Source of the DNA: Caldalkalibacillus salinus
GTDB taxonomy: Bacteria > Bacillota > Bacilli > Caldalkalibacillales > JCM-10596
Length of the DNA: 64,000 nt
Direction: 5' to 3'
Assembly (NCBI RefSeq): GCF_016745835.1
Contig: NZ_JAERVL010000015.1
Coordinates: forward strand, 218,363-282,362
The translations under genes and the position numbers were made by a program. The notes below the pieces were generated by a model, which saw only the letters and a program-made list of their open reading frames with translations, was not told where the DNA came from and ran no database searches. Positions within the stretch are counted from its first letter, which is position 1. The number at the start of each line of letters is the position of its first letter. Below, in pieces: positions 12,496-20,023 of the stretch.

Positions 12496-13332
12496 TTAAA
12501 AGGCCGGGATCACATTGCCTTCGTAATTTTCTTCGATAAACTGGCGCACTTCTTCTGACGTGATCGCTTCTACTAAGGCTTGAATACGCGGATCATCTTC
12601 TTGTCCTTCAATTGTGGCAACCACATTCACGAATGGGTTATCATCAGGAGATTCTAAGATCAGGGCATCTTCCGCTGGAGAGAGGCCTGCTTCTAACGCA
12701 TAGTTCGTGTTAATAATAGCCAAATCCCCATCTTGGTATAGCGCGGGTAGCGTCGCAGCCTCGACACCTGTAAATTCCAATTCTTTCGGGTTATCAACGA
12801 TGTCATCTACAGTGCCGTTGAACCCTACACCTTCTTCTAATGTGATTAAGCCTTCTGACTCTAGTAAGGCTAGGAAACGGCCTTCTTCAGATACGGCCAT
12901 CGGGTGTAAGATTGTAGCTCCCTGAGGAAGTTCTTCTATAGAATCATAGTGGGCAGAGTATGCGCCCATCGGTTCGATATGCACACCGACAACGTCTACG
13001 AGATTATATCCTGCTGCCTCATTCTCAGCTTTTAAATAAGGAATGTGTTGAAAAAAGTTGGCGTCGATTTCGCCAGCGTCCAATGTTTGGTTAGGTGTTG
13101 TGTAATCTGTAAACTCGACGATGTCTAATGCGATTCCTTCTTCTTCAAGCATCGGTTTTACAAATTCTAAAATTTCAGCATGAGGGACCAAGGTTGCCCC
13201 CACTGTTAACTCTTGCACTTCTTCCCCATTTTCATTTCCAGCACCTTCATTATCTCCACCTTGCCCTTGTCCACATGCCGCAAGAACTAAGATAAGAGCA
13301 AAAATAAAGCCAAACTGTAAAATTTTCTTCAT
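12496..13332 (-). CDS. metQ: Methionine-binding lipoprotein MetQ
   Basis: NlpA-family solute-binding lipoprotein that captures methionine for the MetNP importer. Signal peptide with lipobox LAAC (Cys20), a Gly/Asn/Glu-rich linker, then the NlpA fold beginning LTVGATLVPHAEILEFV. 278 residues. AAGGAG precedes the ATG. Last gene of the S-box-controlled operon. Confidence 0.93.
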   Translation of the reverse strand: MKKILQFGFIFALILVLAACGQGQGGDNEGAGNENGEEVQELTVGATLVPHAEILEFVKPMLEEEGIALDIVEFTDYTTPNQTLDAGEIDANFFQHIPYLKAENEAAGYNLVDVVGVHIEPMGAYSAHYDSIEELPQGATILHPMAVSEEGRFLALLESEGLITLEEGVGFNGTVDDIVDNPKELEFTGVEAATLPALYQDGDLAIINTNYALEAGLSPAEDALILESPDDNPFVNVVATIEGQEDDPRIQALVEAITSEEVRQFIEENYEGNVIPAF

Positions 13333-13390
13333 GGTTTTCTCTCCTTTTTCTTTTTTATTATTTTTGGGTTATTGATATATATTTTAAACT

Positions 13391-14077
13391 TTACCGCTTG
13401 TCTATTTTCCTAACGATAAAGTCCCCAAGCATCTGAAAGATTTGTACCATAATAATGATGTTTATCGTTGAAATCCAGATGACATCCCACTGGTGACGCT
13501 GGTATCCCATGAATGCCAAGTGTCCTAATCCGCCCGCCCCAATCAGTCCAGCCATAGCGACATAGCCAATAAGTGCAATTCCTGTGACGGTAATGCCTGA
13601 TACTAACGCCGGTTTAGATTCAGGAAGCAATACTTTATATATAATCTGGAGGTTGGACGCGCCCATCGACTTAGCCGCTTCAACAACCCCTTTTGGAATT
13701 TCTCTGAGACCAATTTCAACTAATCTGGCGTAGAATGGCGCAGCACCAATAACTAGAGCAGGAATCGCTGTTTTAGCCCCGATGGCACTACCTAATAGCG
13801 CTCTAATGATAGGGACGAGTAAGATTAAAAGAATAATGAAAGGAATAGAGCGAAAAATATTCACAAATGCGCTCACAGCTCTGTATAGCTTCTGGTTTTG
13901 CCATGGGTTCCCCTCAGCCGTCATATACAGGAGTATGCCAAGTATCACGCCAAAGATGGCAGTGAAGAGAATGGACACGCCCATCATATACAGTGTCTCT
14001 ACAGTCGCATCCCATACTCGGTCCCAGCGTACATTGGGCACGACATCTTGCTGAAACCCATTCAATAGGTCTGTCAT
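13391..14077 (-). CDS. metP: Methionine ABC transporter permease
   Basis: MetI-type inner-membrane permease, 228 residues with five predicted membrane segments and the EAA-like loop (VEAAKSMGASNLQIIYKVLLPES) that contacts the ATPase. The ATG overlaps the metN stop by 4 nt. B. subtilis calls this gene metP. Confidence 0.93.
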   Translation of the reverse strand: MTDLLNGFQQDVVPNVRWDRVWDATVETLYMMGVSILFTAIFGVILGILLYMTAEGNPWQNQKLYRAVSAFVNIFRSIPFIILLILLVPIIRALLGSAIGAKTAIPALVIGAAPFYARLVEIGLREIPKGVVEAAKSMGASNLQIIYKVLLPESKPALVSGITVTGIALIGYVAMAGLIGAGGLGHLAFMGYQRHQWDVIWISTINIIIMVQIFQMLGDFIVRKIDKR

Positions 14078-15090
14078 GTTGCTAACACCTCCACTTCTAC
14101 TCCTTGATTTCGGAGGTAGGTCAGTCCTTTCTCTATGTCACGATCTTGACCACTAATGTGCAGTATGAGTGTCCCGTAGGAAGAATCTTTAAGACGACTC
14201 ACCTTCCCTTGCAGGATATTCACTTCTAATGTTGTTTCTCTGATTAACCCGTTAATGATTGGCTTTTCCGCCTCTTCGCCAACAAAGTGACATTGTATCA
14301 CTTGGCCACCATCGATGTCCCAATCCGCATGTACTTCTAATGCTTCATTCGACTCGGTCACCTGCTTCACAAACCTTCGCGTCATATCTTGCTGCGGATT
14401 CTGAAAGACCTCTATGACATGACCCATTTCAACAACTTTCCCACTATCCATCACCGCCACTCTGTCACATATCTTGCGGATAACATGCATTTCATGTGTG
14501 ATAAGGACAACTGTTAATCCTAGCTTTTTGTTGATGTCTTGTAGTAATTGCAAAATGGCATCCGTTGTCTTAGGGTCCAAGGCTGAGGTGGCTTCATCAC
14601 ATAGTAACACTTTTGGATTATTGGCCAATGCGCGCGCAATCCCGACACGTTGTTTTTGTCCGCCACTCAGTTGTGATGGATACTGGTCCTCTTTACCTTC
14701 TAGCTCAACTAAACGTACCAGTTCCATGACCCTCTCTTCCCGCTGCTCAGGTGGGACTTTTGCTATTTCTAAGGGAAATGCGATGTTCTCCTTGACGGTC
14801 CGTGACCAGAGCAAATTAAAGTGCTGAAAGATCATGCCGATTTCTTGTCTCTGCTTTCGCAATTCAGTAGAGGGGAGTGCACTGATATCAACACCATCGA
14901 TGTGGACGGCGCCACTCGTTGGCCTCTCAAGCAGATTTAGCATACGAATGAGTGTACTCTTCCCAGCTCCACTATAACCTATGACCCCAAATACTTCCCC
15001 TTTTTGGATGTCTAACTGTACATGGTCCACCGCTGTTACGGATTGTTGATTCCCACGGAAAACTTTAACCACGTCTTGTAAGTTAATCAT
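14074..15090 (-). CDS. metN: Methionine import ATP-binding protein
   Basis: ABC ATPase of the methionine importer. Walker A GYSGAGKST, signature LSGGQKQR, Walker B LLCDEATSALD and switch His (LITHEMHVI) occupy the first 230 residues; a C-terminal NIL domain (about 265-338), known in this family to bind methionine and inhibit transport, follows. 338 residues. First gene after the SAM riboswitch. Confidence 0.95.
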   Translation of the reverse strand: MINLQDVVKVFRGNQQSVTAVDHVQLDIQKGEVFGVIGYSGAGKSTLIRMLNLLERPTSGAVHIDGVDISALPSTELRKQRQEIGMIFQHFNLLWSRTVKENIAFPLEIAKVPPEQREERVMELVRLVELEGKEDQYPSQLSGGQKQRVGIARALANNPKVLLCDEATSALDPKTTDAILQLLQDINKKLGLTVVLITHEMHVIRKICDRVAVMDSGKVVEMGHVIEVFQNPQQDMTRRFVKQVTESNEALEVHADWDIDGGQVIQCHFVGEEAEKPIINGLIRETTLEVNILQGKVSRLKDSSYGTLILHISGQDRDIEKGLTYLRNQGVEVEVLAT

Positions 15091-15164
15091 CCTACCACCT
15101 CACTTTCTATTTAAACAATATAGATCCATCGTTAATACATTGTAGCGAACAGCAAATACATCCA

Positions 15165-15200
15165 TAAAAAAAATCCTTTCAGCTTCAAAGCGGAAAGGAT
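15165..15200 (-). terminator. Riboswitch-controlled terminator before metN
   Basis: On the minus strand ATCCTTTC/GAAAGGAT with inner GCTT/AAGC pairing, followed by eight T. It is the expression platform of the S-box upstream. Confidence 0.8.
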
Positions 15201-15219
15201 GCGAGTTATTATCTTCATC

Positions 15220-15335
15220 CTCTCATCACTCGAAGATTTACCTCTTCGCAGGAATTGGCACCTTTCCTTCATGTCGTCCACGAAGGCGGTTGCCGGGTTT
15301 CATAGGGCCAGTCCCTCCACCTCTCTCGATAAGAG
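15220..15335 (-). promoter_or_regulatory. SAM-I riboswitch (S-box) of metNPQ
   Basis: Contains the conserved S-box elements on the minus strand: a GGTGGAGGGACTGGCCC-type core, TGAAACCCGGCAACC, and a closing P1 helix CTCTTATC/GATGAGAG. With high SAM the terminator at 15165 should form and metNPQ is switched off. Confidence 0.93.
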
Positions 15336-15371
15336 TGCATGTATCATTCAGTTTATAAGTCACTGAAGAAG

Positions 15372-15400
15372 ATAATAACATGACTTTATTTAGTTGTAAA
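15372..15400 (-). promoter_or_regulatory. Sigma-A promoter of metNPQ
   Basis: TTTACA (15395-15400) and TATTAT (15372-15377) with a 17-nt spacer, about 37 nt upstream of the riboswitch P1 helix. Confidence 0.6.
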
Positions 15401-15421
15401 CCGTTTTGTTAAGCATGAAAA

Positions 15422-15444
15422 AGTTGGCAGTTCTATCTCCAACT
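15422..15444 (-). terminator. Terminator of sigI-rsgI
   Basis: AGTTGG/CCAACT hairpin followed by TTTTC on the minus strand, 45 nt after the rsgI stop. The stem is short, but position and T-run fit. Confidence 0.5.
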
Positions 15445-15488
15445 GGCTTAAGCCAGCAATATCTTCTGCGAATGTATTTAATCACGTT

Positions 15489-16919
15489 CTAAGGTGTCGT
15501 TGCAAGGTGAAGCCAACTCTTATTATCATGGGTGCTTTGAGCGTCATCCAATTGTCCATTGACGTCATTTTTCATGTTCTCTTGGGATTTAGGTCCGTTT
15601 TGATGTCCATTCCCATGTTCCCCTTTACCCGGTGTGTGTTTTTTTTTATCATCGGAGCTTGATCCAGATGACTCACGTTGTTTCTCTTTGTTATCTTTTT
15701 CTAAACCGGGAGGGATAAATAATAGGCCTGGTGCATTCAAACGTCCTTTACCGGACTTTTTTTCCTCAGAGGCACCTTCTTCATCCGAACTTTCAGTCAT
15801 ACCTTCAACTTCTATATTAACGCTTTTATCTTCAGAGTCTGGATGATTGCCATTGTTGCCTTGGCCTTTGTTGTTACCTTGGCCTTTGTTACCATTGCCT
15901 TTATTGCCTTGACCCTGGTTACCTTGGCCTTTATTGCCTTCACCTTTGTTACCTTGGCCTTTGTTGCCTTGATTGTCTTGACCCTCATGACCTTGGCCTT
16001 TGTTACCATTAACACCTTTACCGTTTTCTTGACCTTCTTCAGAAGCGTTATGATGTCCATTCGATTGACCTGGTTGTTCATCTACATCCTCTTCAGCTTC
16101 ACCATTGTCCTTATGATTGGATATCACATTTTGTAAGCCGTTAAACTCTTGTGCCAACTCCGCAATGGATTGACCTTTTAATTCCTCAAGGTTGATGTCT
16201 ACCCCTTGTTCTTTAGCTCCCAAATAAATGGAGTAACGCCCGGTAGACATACCCTCTTCTTGCGCTTTCGTACGTACCTCTTCATCCACTGTTACTTTGT
16301 GAAGCTTCACTTTGTTCTCTTGTTCTGCCTCTGTTTCCTCTACAGGCTCATGACTGACTTCACTCTCGATAAGCTGTAAGGCAGTATCAACGTTTTCTGT
16401 GTATTTCGTTTCACTATCTTGGTCAACGAATGACGTGGCTAATAGCACATCTTGGTTCCCCTCAAGAAAGCCATCGATTCTTGCTTGGGAAATCACGTCA
16501 TATGTTAGTTCTGGAAGTGACTTTCCTTTCCATTCATCACTAAGATGTGAAACTAGGAGCTTCCCATCATCATTTAGAGGTTCTAAACTAATGACTTCCA
16601 TGGACTTATTAAGGCCCATTTCGATACTAGGATTGATGTCGATGTTGACATAGGCTACTGCGGTATCATCAGCTCCAAAAGGGACGAGGGCGAACATGGA
16701 TGCGAATACTAATAAGAAGGAAGCGACTAAGGCTAATGCTGGTACAGTTTTCTTCTTTCTGCTTTTGACTTCGAACGGTACAACTTGAGCAGAAGGTACG
16801 TCAACTTCCATTCCAACTTCCCAGTGCAGTTTGTTTGCTTTGACTTTACGGAATTCGCCTTCAGGGGTCATGACAACTGCTTCGTCATTTTTCATTTCTA
16901 GAATGAGTCCCTTATTCAC
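15489..16919 (-). CDS. rsgI: Anti-sigma-I factor RsgI with Gly/Asn/Lys/Gln-rich tail
   Basis: Membrane-bound anti-sigma factor holding SigI inactive until released. The N-terminal RsgI domain (about 1-50, LEMKNDEAVVMTPEGEF) binds SigI; one membrane helix spans about 58-80; the extracytoplasmic part starts with AYVNIDINPSIEMGLN, carrying the Asn-Pro bond where RsgI-family proteins are known to self-cleave. An acidic/Gln linker follows and then, around residues 280-365, an extended array of GQGNKG/GNGNKG-type repeats instead of the glycan-binding modules seen in clostridial RsgI. 476 residues; overlaps sigI by 8 nt. Confidence 0.9.
   Translation of the reverse strand: MNKGLILEMKNDEAVVMTPEGEFRKVKANKLHWEVGMEVDVPSAQVVPFEVKSRKKKTVPALALVASFLLVFASMFALVPFGADDTAVAYVNIDINPSIEMGLNKSMEVISLEPLNDDGKLLVSHLSDEWKGKSLPELTYDVISQARIDGFLEGNQDVLLATSFVDQDSETKYTENVDTALQLIESEVSHEPVEETEAEQENKVKLHKVTVDEEVRTKAQEEGMSTGRYSIYLGAKEQGVDINLEELKGQSIAELAQEFNGLQNVISNHKDNGEAEEDVDEQPGQSNGHHNASEEGQENGKGVNGNKGQGHEGQDNQGNKGQGNKGEGNKGQGNQGQGNKGNGNKGQGNNKGQGNNGNHPDSEDKSVNIEVEGMTESSDEEGASEEKKSGKGRLNAPGLLFIPPGLEKDNKEKQRESSGSSSDDKKKHTPGKGEHGNGHQNGPKSQENMKNDVNGQLDDAQSTHDNKSWLHLATTP
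15845..16020 (-). repeat. Short tandem repeats encoding the RsgI GN(K/Q)G tail
   Basis: Degenerate 9- to 18-nt units reading GGTAACAAAGGC or GGCCAAGGCAAC on the minus strand, coding alternating NKG, QG and GN steps. Similar low-complexity coding ends the secreted protein at 44426. Confidence 0.7.
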
Positions 16920-17694
16920 TGATTTCCCTCCCTTCTTTCATGTCTTCCTCTGGCTCGATATAGGATTGCAGTGATTCATACCCTCCGATATAAATCAACG
17001 CCATCGCTATTATATACTTTCGATTCCTCTCTACCGTTTTACGACTGCAGTTCACAAATTTTAATAATTCTTTCATCGGAAGTTGCTTTTTTTCCTTTAA
17101 ATGAAAAACAAATTCTTGGTGTGTGGCGAGGGTTTTGGCGATTTGCTTTGCATTTTCTCTAGCATCTACATGCTTAGGACATAGGGTGACCAAATCCTGG
17201 AAGGTGATGTCGTACTCCTTGAGTAGCTCCTGGTAATCAGCGATATCCATTCTACGACGTTCAATTTCTTGGTGCTGTTGATACTGGTTGACAGAGGCGT
17301 GAACTTGGGCGATGCTTTCTTGTTGCTGTTCCTCATCTGTTGATTCTGTTTCTAAGAAGATATCACGCGTTTGTCTCGTTTCCTTACGTATATAATCAAT
17401 CACACGACGACGAATGACCATTTCCGCAAAAGATAGAAACGATGTGCCTTGTTGGTTTTCGTAGTGGTTAATCGCTTCGTTAAACGCTTCAATAGCCACA
17501 CTATACTCATCACGAGATTGGTCAATATACTGTTTACAGACCTTAGAAGCGACTTTCGCTATAAAAGGCTGATACTTTCTAATAAAATCATTTCTATATT
17601 GGGAATCATACTTGGCTTCTGTCACCAAAGCATGGATGTCTTCTGACTGTTCTTGGCGCTTTTTCTTCCATTTCCCTAGAATCATTGCTATCAA
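16912..17694 (-). CDS. sigI: RNA polymerase sigma factor SigI
   Basis: Alternative sigma factor of the SigI family, linked in Bacillus to heat and envelope stress. 260 residues with a sigma-70 region 2 (SFLSFAEMVIRRRVIDYIRKE) and a C-terminal DNA-binding domain around FVNCSRKTVERNRKYIIAMALI. The TTG at 17694 is chosen because GAGGTG lies 7 nt upstream; the next ATG, at 17685, is 16 nt away. Overlaps rsgI, its anti-sigma partner. Confidence 0.9.
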   Translation of the reverse strand: MIAMILGKWKKKRQEQSEDIHALVTEAKYDSQYRNDFIRKYQPFIAKVASKVCKQYIDQSRDEYSVAIEAFNEAINHYENQQGTSFLSFAEMVIRRRVIDYIRKETRQTRDIFLETESTDEEQQQESIAQVHASVNQYQQHQEIERRRMDIADYQELLKEYDITFQDLVTLCPKHVDARENAKQIAKTLATHQEFVFHLKEKKQLPMKELLKFVNCSRKTVERNRKYIIAMALIYIGGYESLQSYIEPEEDMKEGREISE

Positions 17695-17824
17695 GTGAAT
17701 TCACCTCGCCATACTACTATATCGTCTTTAAACCTCTCTTTATGTGGGGAAGTCCACATTCGTCAAACTATATCATCATTTTACATATTTCTACCTTCGT
17801 TTACTAGAGACTTCATTCCTGTTT

Positions 17825-19114
17825 TTATAAAGGAATTTTTTGTTTGGAATCTAGCACTTTATCAGGTCTTCTATAAAACACGTAGTAGAAATAAACAGAA
17901 CCCACGATATAAAGGGCCGCTGTGAGGCTAAACACGTAAGCATAACCCCAGTAAGCACCATATCGACTAACGATATACGAACTTACAGGTCCCATACACG
18001 CCCATCCTAACATAAATATTGTTTGTCCGACACTATTCGCCAAACCTTTCATATTATCGTCTACTTTATCCATCATGACCGACATTTGGATAGGATTACC
18101 CGCATTCATCAATGCTTGACGAAACAAGAAACCGACCGAGGCGAGATAGAAGTTGTTTGTAAAACCGGTGAGGAGTAGGAACGGAATGGACAATAGCTGT
18201 AAAACAACCACCGCCCTTACTTCGCCTATTCGTTTAACAATCGCTGGACCAATGAGCATAGCAACGGCCGTAGCCGCTTGCCCTAGCGAGACCACCAACC
18301 CTATGGATGTGTTAGACGCTTGGAATCGGTCAGCAAAATACACGTTTAAATACGGAATCACCAGCCCCGCCCCAAAACCGATGAGCATCTGAGCCACTGC
18401 AAATAAACCGATGATTTTTATTGATGTATGATGTTGGACCAATGCGCGCTTGAGGTTACCCTTGGTTAACATACTCGTTAGTGTTTTATGTTGCTTCACT
18501 TTCCCCTTTTCCTGCAGCATACTAATGGGTAAAAAAGCTAAAAAGGACATTCCTGTGCCGATGAGTAGAGTTGTACGTAAACTTATCAGCTCTGTCATTC
18601 CAAACCATAGATGTAACACGTCCGCCAACGCTCCACCACCCATGTTACCAATCACGTTAGCCACCATCATTAATGCAAAATTAAGGCTGAAAAGATGCAC
18701 CCGCTGTTCCTTCGTTGAATTCTCCGATAGCAACGGAATAGCGGATACTTGAATAAAGGATGAGAATAAGCCTGTCATAAACGCCGTAAGAATCAACCCC
18801 GTCTCCACTTCCAATATGGCACGCAGGACAAAACTAACGACAGTAAAAAGTAACCCAACGGCAATGATTTTTTTTCGGCCCAGTTGATCGCTAAGGATAC
18901 CAGCAGGAATGAGAATAATAGCCGCTGCTAGTGACTGCATGGCCACCATATTTCCGATCACGGTCTGATCAAAGCCCAGCGCTTTGACGTATAAATTATA
19001 CATAATCATGAACATCCCCATGCCCACTTGAAAAAGAACATTGGCCCATAAAAAAAGGCGTACATTTCGGTTGTAGCCTTTGATTTGCTTTATCCAATCA
19101 TGTATGACAGTCAT
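17825..19114 (-). CDS. MFS transporter
   Basis: Major facilitator with about 12 membrane segments, 429 residues from the chosen start. The MFS loop 2-3 signature is visible as GILSDQLGRKK. Substrate unknown; similar Bacillus proteins are annotated as drug or sugar exporters. An upstream ATG/GTG would add 21 hydrophilic residues, but GAGG sits 8 nt before the ATG at 19114. A palindrome at 19145 lies just upstream. Confidence 0.8.
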   Translation of the reverse strand: MTVIHDWIKQIKGYNRNVRLFLWANVLFQVGMGMFMIMYNLYVKALGFDQTVIGNMVAMQSLAAAIILIPAGILSDQLGRKKIIAVGLLFTVVSFVLRAILEVETGLILTAFMTGLFSSFIQVSAIPLLSENSTKEQRVHLFSLNFALMMVANVIGNMGGGALADVLHLWFGMTELISLRTTLLIGTGMSFLAFLPISMLQEKGKVKQHKTLTSMLTKGNLKRALVQHHTSIKIIGLFAVAQMLIGFGAGLVIPYLNVYFADRFQASNTSIGLVVSLGQAATAVAMLIGPAIVKRIGEVRAVVVLQLLSIPFLLLTGFTNNFYLASVGFLFRQALMNAGNPIQMSVMMDKVDDNMKGLANSVGQTIFMLGWACMGPVSSYIVSRYGAYWGYAYVFSLTAALYIVGSVYFYYVFYRRPDKVLDSKQKIPL

Positions 19115-19144
19115 TTTGTTGTCCTCACTTTCATGCCACAATTC

Positions 19145-19165
19145 AATGACATCATCAATGTCATT
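19145..19165. promoter_or_regulatory. Palindromic operator candidate upstream of MFS gene
   Basis: AATGACAT-catca-ATGTCATT, perfect 8-bp arms with a 5-nt spacer, 31 nt upstream of the MFS start. Size and symmetry suit a TetR/MarR/LacI-type dimer; the regulator is unknown. Confidence 0.4.
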
Positions 19166-19300
19166 ACTTCGAATCACTAAACAAAATTATACTTTAAGAC
19201 TGATCACATAGGAAGGTTAATATTTAAAATTTTGCGACATCCATACAAAGGATGACAATGCGTGAGGATAGGACACTAAGCGGCCATTTTTTGGATGAAG

Positions 19301-19327
19301 TGAAACTTTCCGAAAGTTTGATCCGTC
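19301..19327 (+). promoter_or_regulatory. ECF-sigma-type promoter
   Basis: TGAAAC (19301-19306), 17 nt, CGTC (19324-19327): the pattern recognised by Bacillus ECF sigma factors SigX/SigM/SigW. It lies about 55 nt upstream of the lipoprotein start at 19382. Confidence 0.55.
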
Positions 19328-19381
19328 TAGAGCTTCAAGATTCTAGAGAATAATGCCATATGGAAAGGAGCATGGGTTTAT

Positions 19382-19840
19382 TTGAAAAAGATACTTTTAT
19401 TTGTGACTGTAAGTGTGTGTATGTTTGCTACCGGATGTTCTGTCAACAGTGAAGACACAACACTCGGTTTACAACCATCAGCTTCTCAACAAAATCAATC
19501 CGGTGAGCATGATAACCAATCTTCAAAGACATCGACTGTGGATGAAATTAAAGATATGGATTACCAAGGAACCGTTATTTCAAAGAAAGTCTCCGACGAT
19601 GGCCAACGAATATTAGTAGCTGATAACATTGCCCCTGATGATTTAAAGAAATATTCAGCGAAGGAATTAGCCTCAAAAGCGTTATCAGAAGATGTGGATA
19701 TTGCTTGGTATACGATTGATCCTAATACTTATAGCAAATTAGAAATTGGTCAAAAAGTAGGGATAGACCTTGCATCTAATAGACAACTCGATAGTAGACC
19801 ACCCATAAGAGGCGCTGAAAAAGTCATAATGATAAATTAA
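19382..19840 (+). CDS. DUF3221-like lipoprotein
   Basis: 152 residues. Signal peptide with lipobox ATGC (Cys19), a Gln/Ser-rich linker, then a small beta-rich domain (about 60-152: GTVISKKVSDDGQRILVADN ... KLEIGQKVGID) resembling DUF3221/YobA-type lipoproteins. Starts at TTG behind AAGGAG with a rather long 11-nt spacing. The ECF-type promoter suggests envelope-stress control. After the stop the same frame is open for 37 more codons (see next entry). Confidence 0.7.
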   Translation: MKKILLFVTVSVCMFATGCSVNSEDTTLGLQPSASQQNQSGEHDNQSSKTSTVDEIKDMDYQGTVISKKVSDDGQRILVADNIAPDDLKKYSAKELASKALSEDVDIAWYTIDPNTYSKLEIGQKVGIDLASNRQLDSRPPIRGAEKVIMIN

Positions 19841-19953
19841 TTTTTGTTCAAGTACAACCTGGATGGGATTGATACACTTGAAGATAGCTTTTCTGATGCC
19901 AAACAACAAAAGTTAAAAAAAGGAGTTAAGGAAAAATATAAATCACTATTCTA
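19841..19953 (+). pseudogene. Possible coding remnant after the lipoprotein gene
   Basis: Directly after the lipoprotein TAA the same frame runs on for 37 codons, reading ...KYNLDGIDTLEDSFSDAK and ending in a Lys-rich helix-like tail before TAA. It has coding character but no ribosome site and only a TTG start. It could be the end of a decayed gene or an old extension of the lipoprotein. Confidence 0.3.
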
Positions 19954-19980
19954 AGAGAAAATAAAAGATTTGTACACAAG

Positions 19981-20013
19981 TGTGGCCACCTAGGTTCCTT
20001 TTAGGTGGCCACA
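19981..20013. terminator. Hairpin between convergent genes
   Basis: TGTGGCCACCTA/TAGGTGGCCACA, perfect 12-bp stem with a 9-nt loop. T-runs are weak on both sides, but its position between convergent transcripts suggests a bidirectional terminator for the fad operon and the lipoprotein gene. Confidence 0.55.
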
Positions 20014-20023
20014 TTAGATTATT

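Noticed and set aside
15812..16136. Overlapping open frames across the RsgI tail
   Set aside because: Products of the short tandem repeats in rsgI; not independent genes.
17809..17841. ATTCCT/AGGAAT hairpin with T-run after the MFS gene
   Set aside because: Only 6 bp, and the T-run is on the plus strand, where no upstream gene ends.
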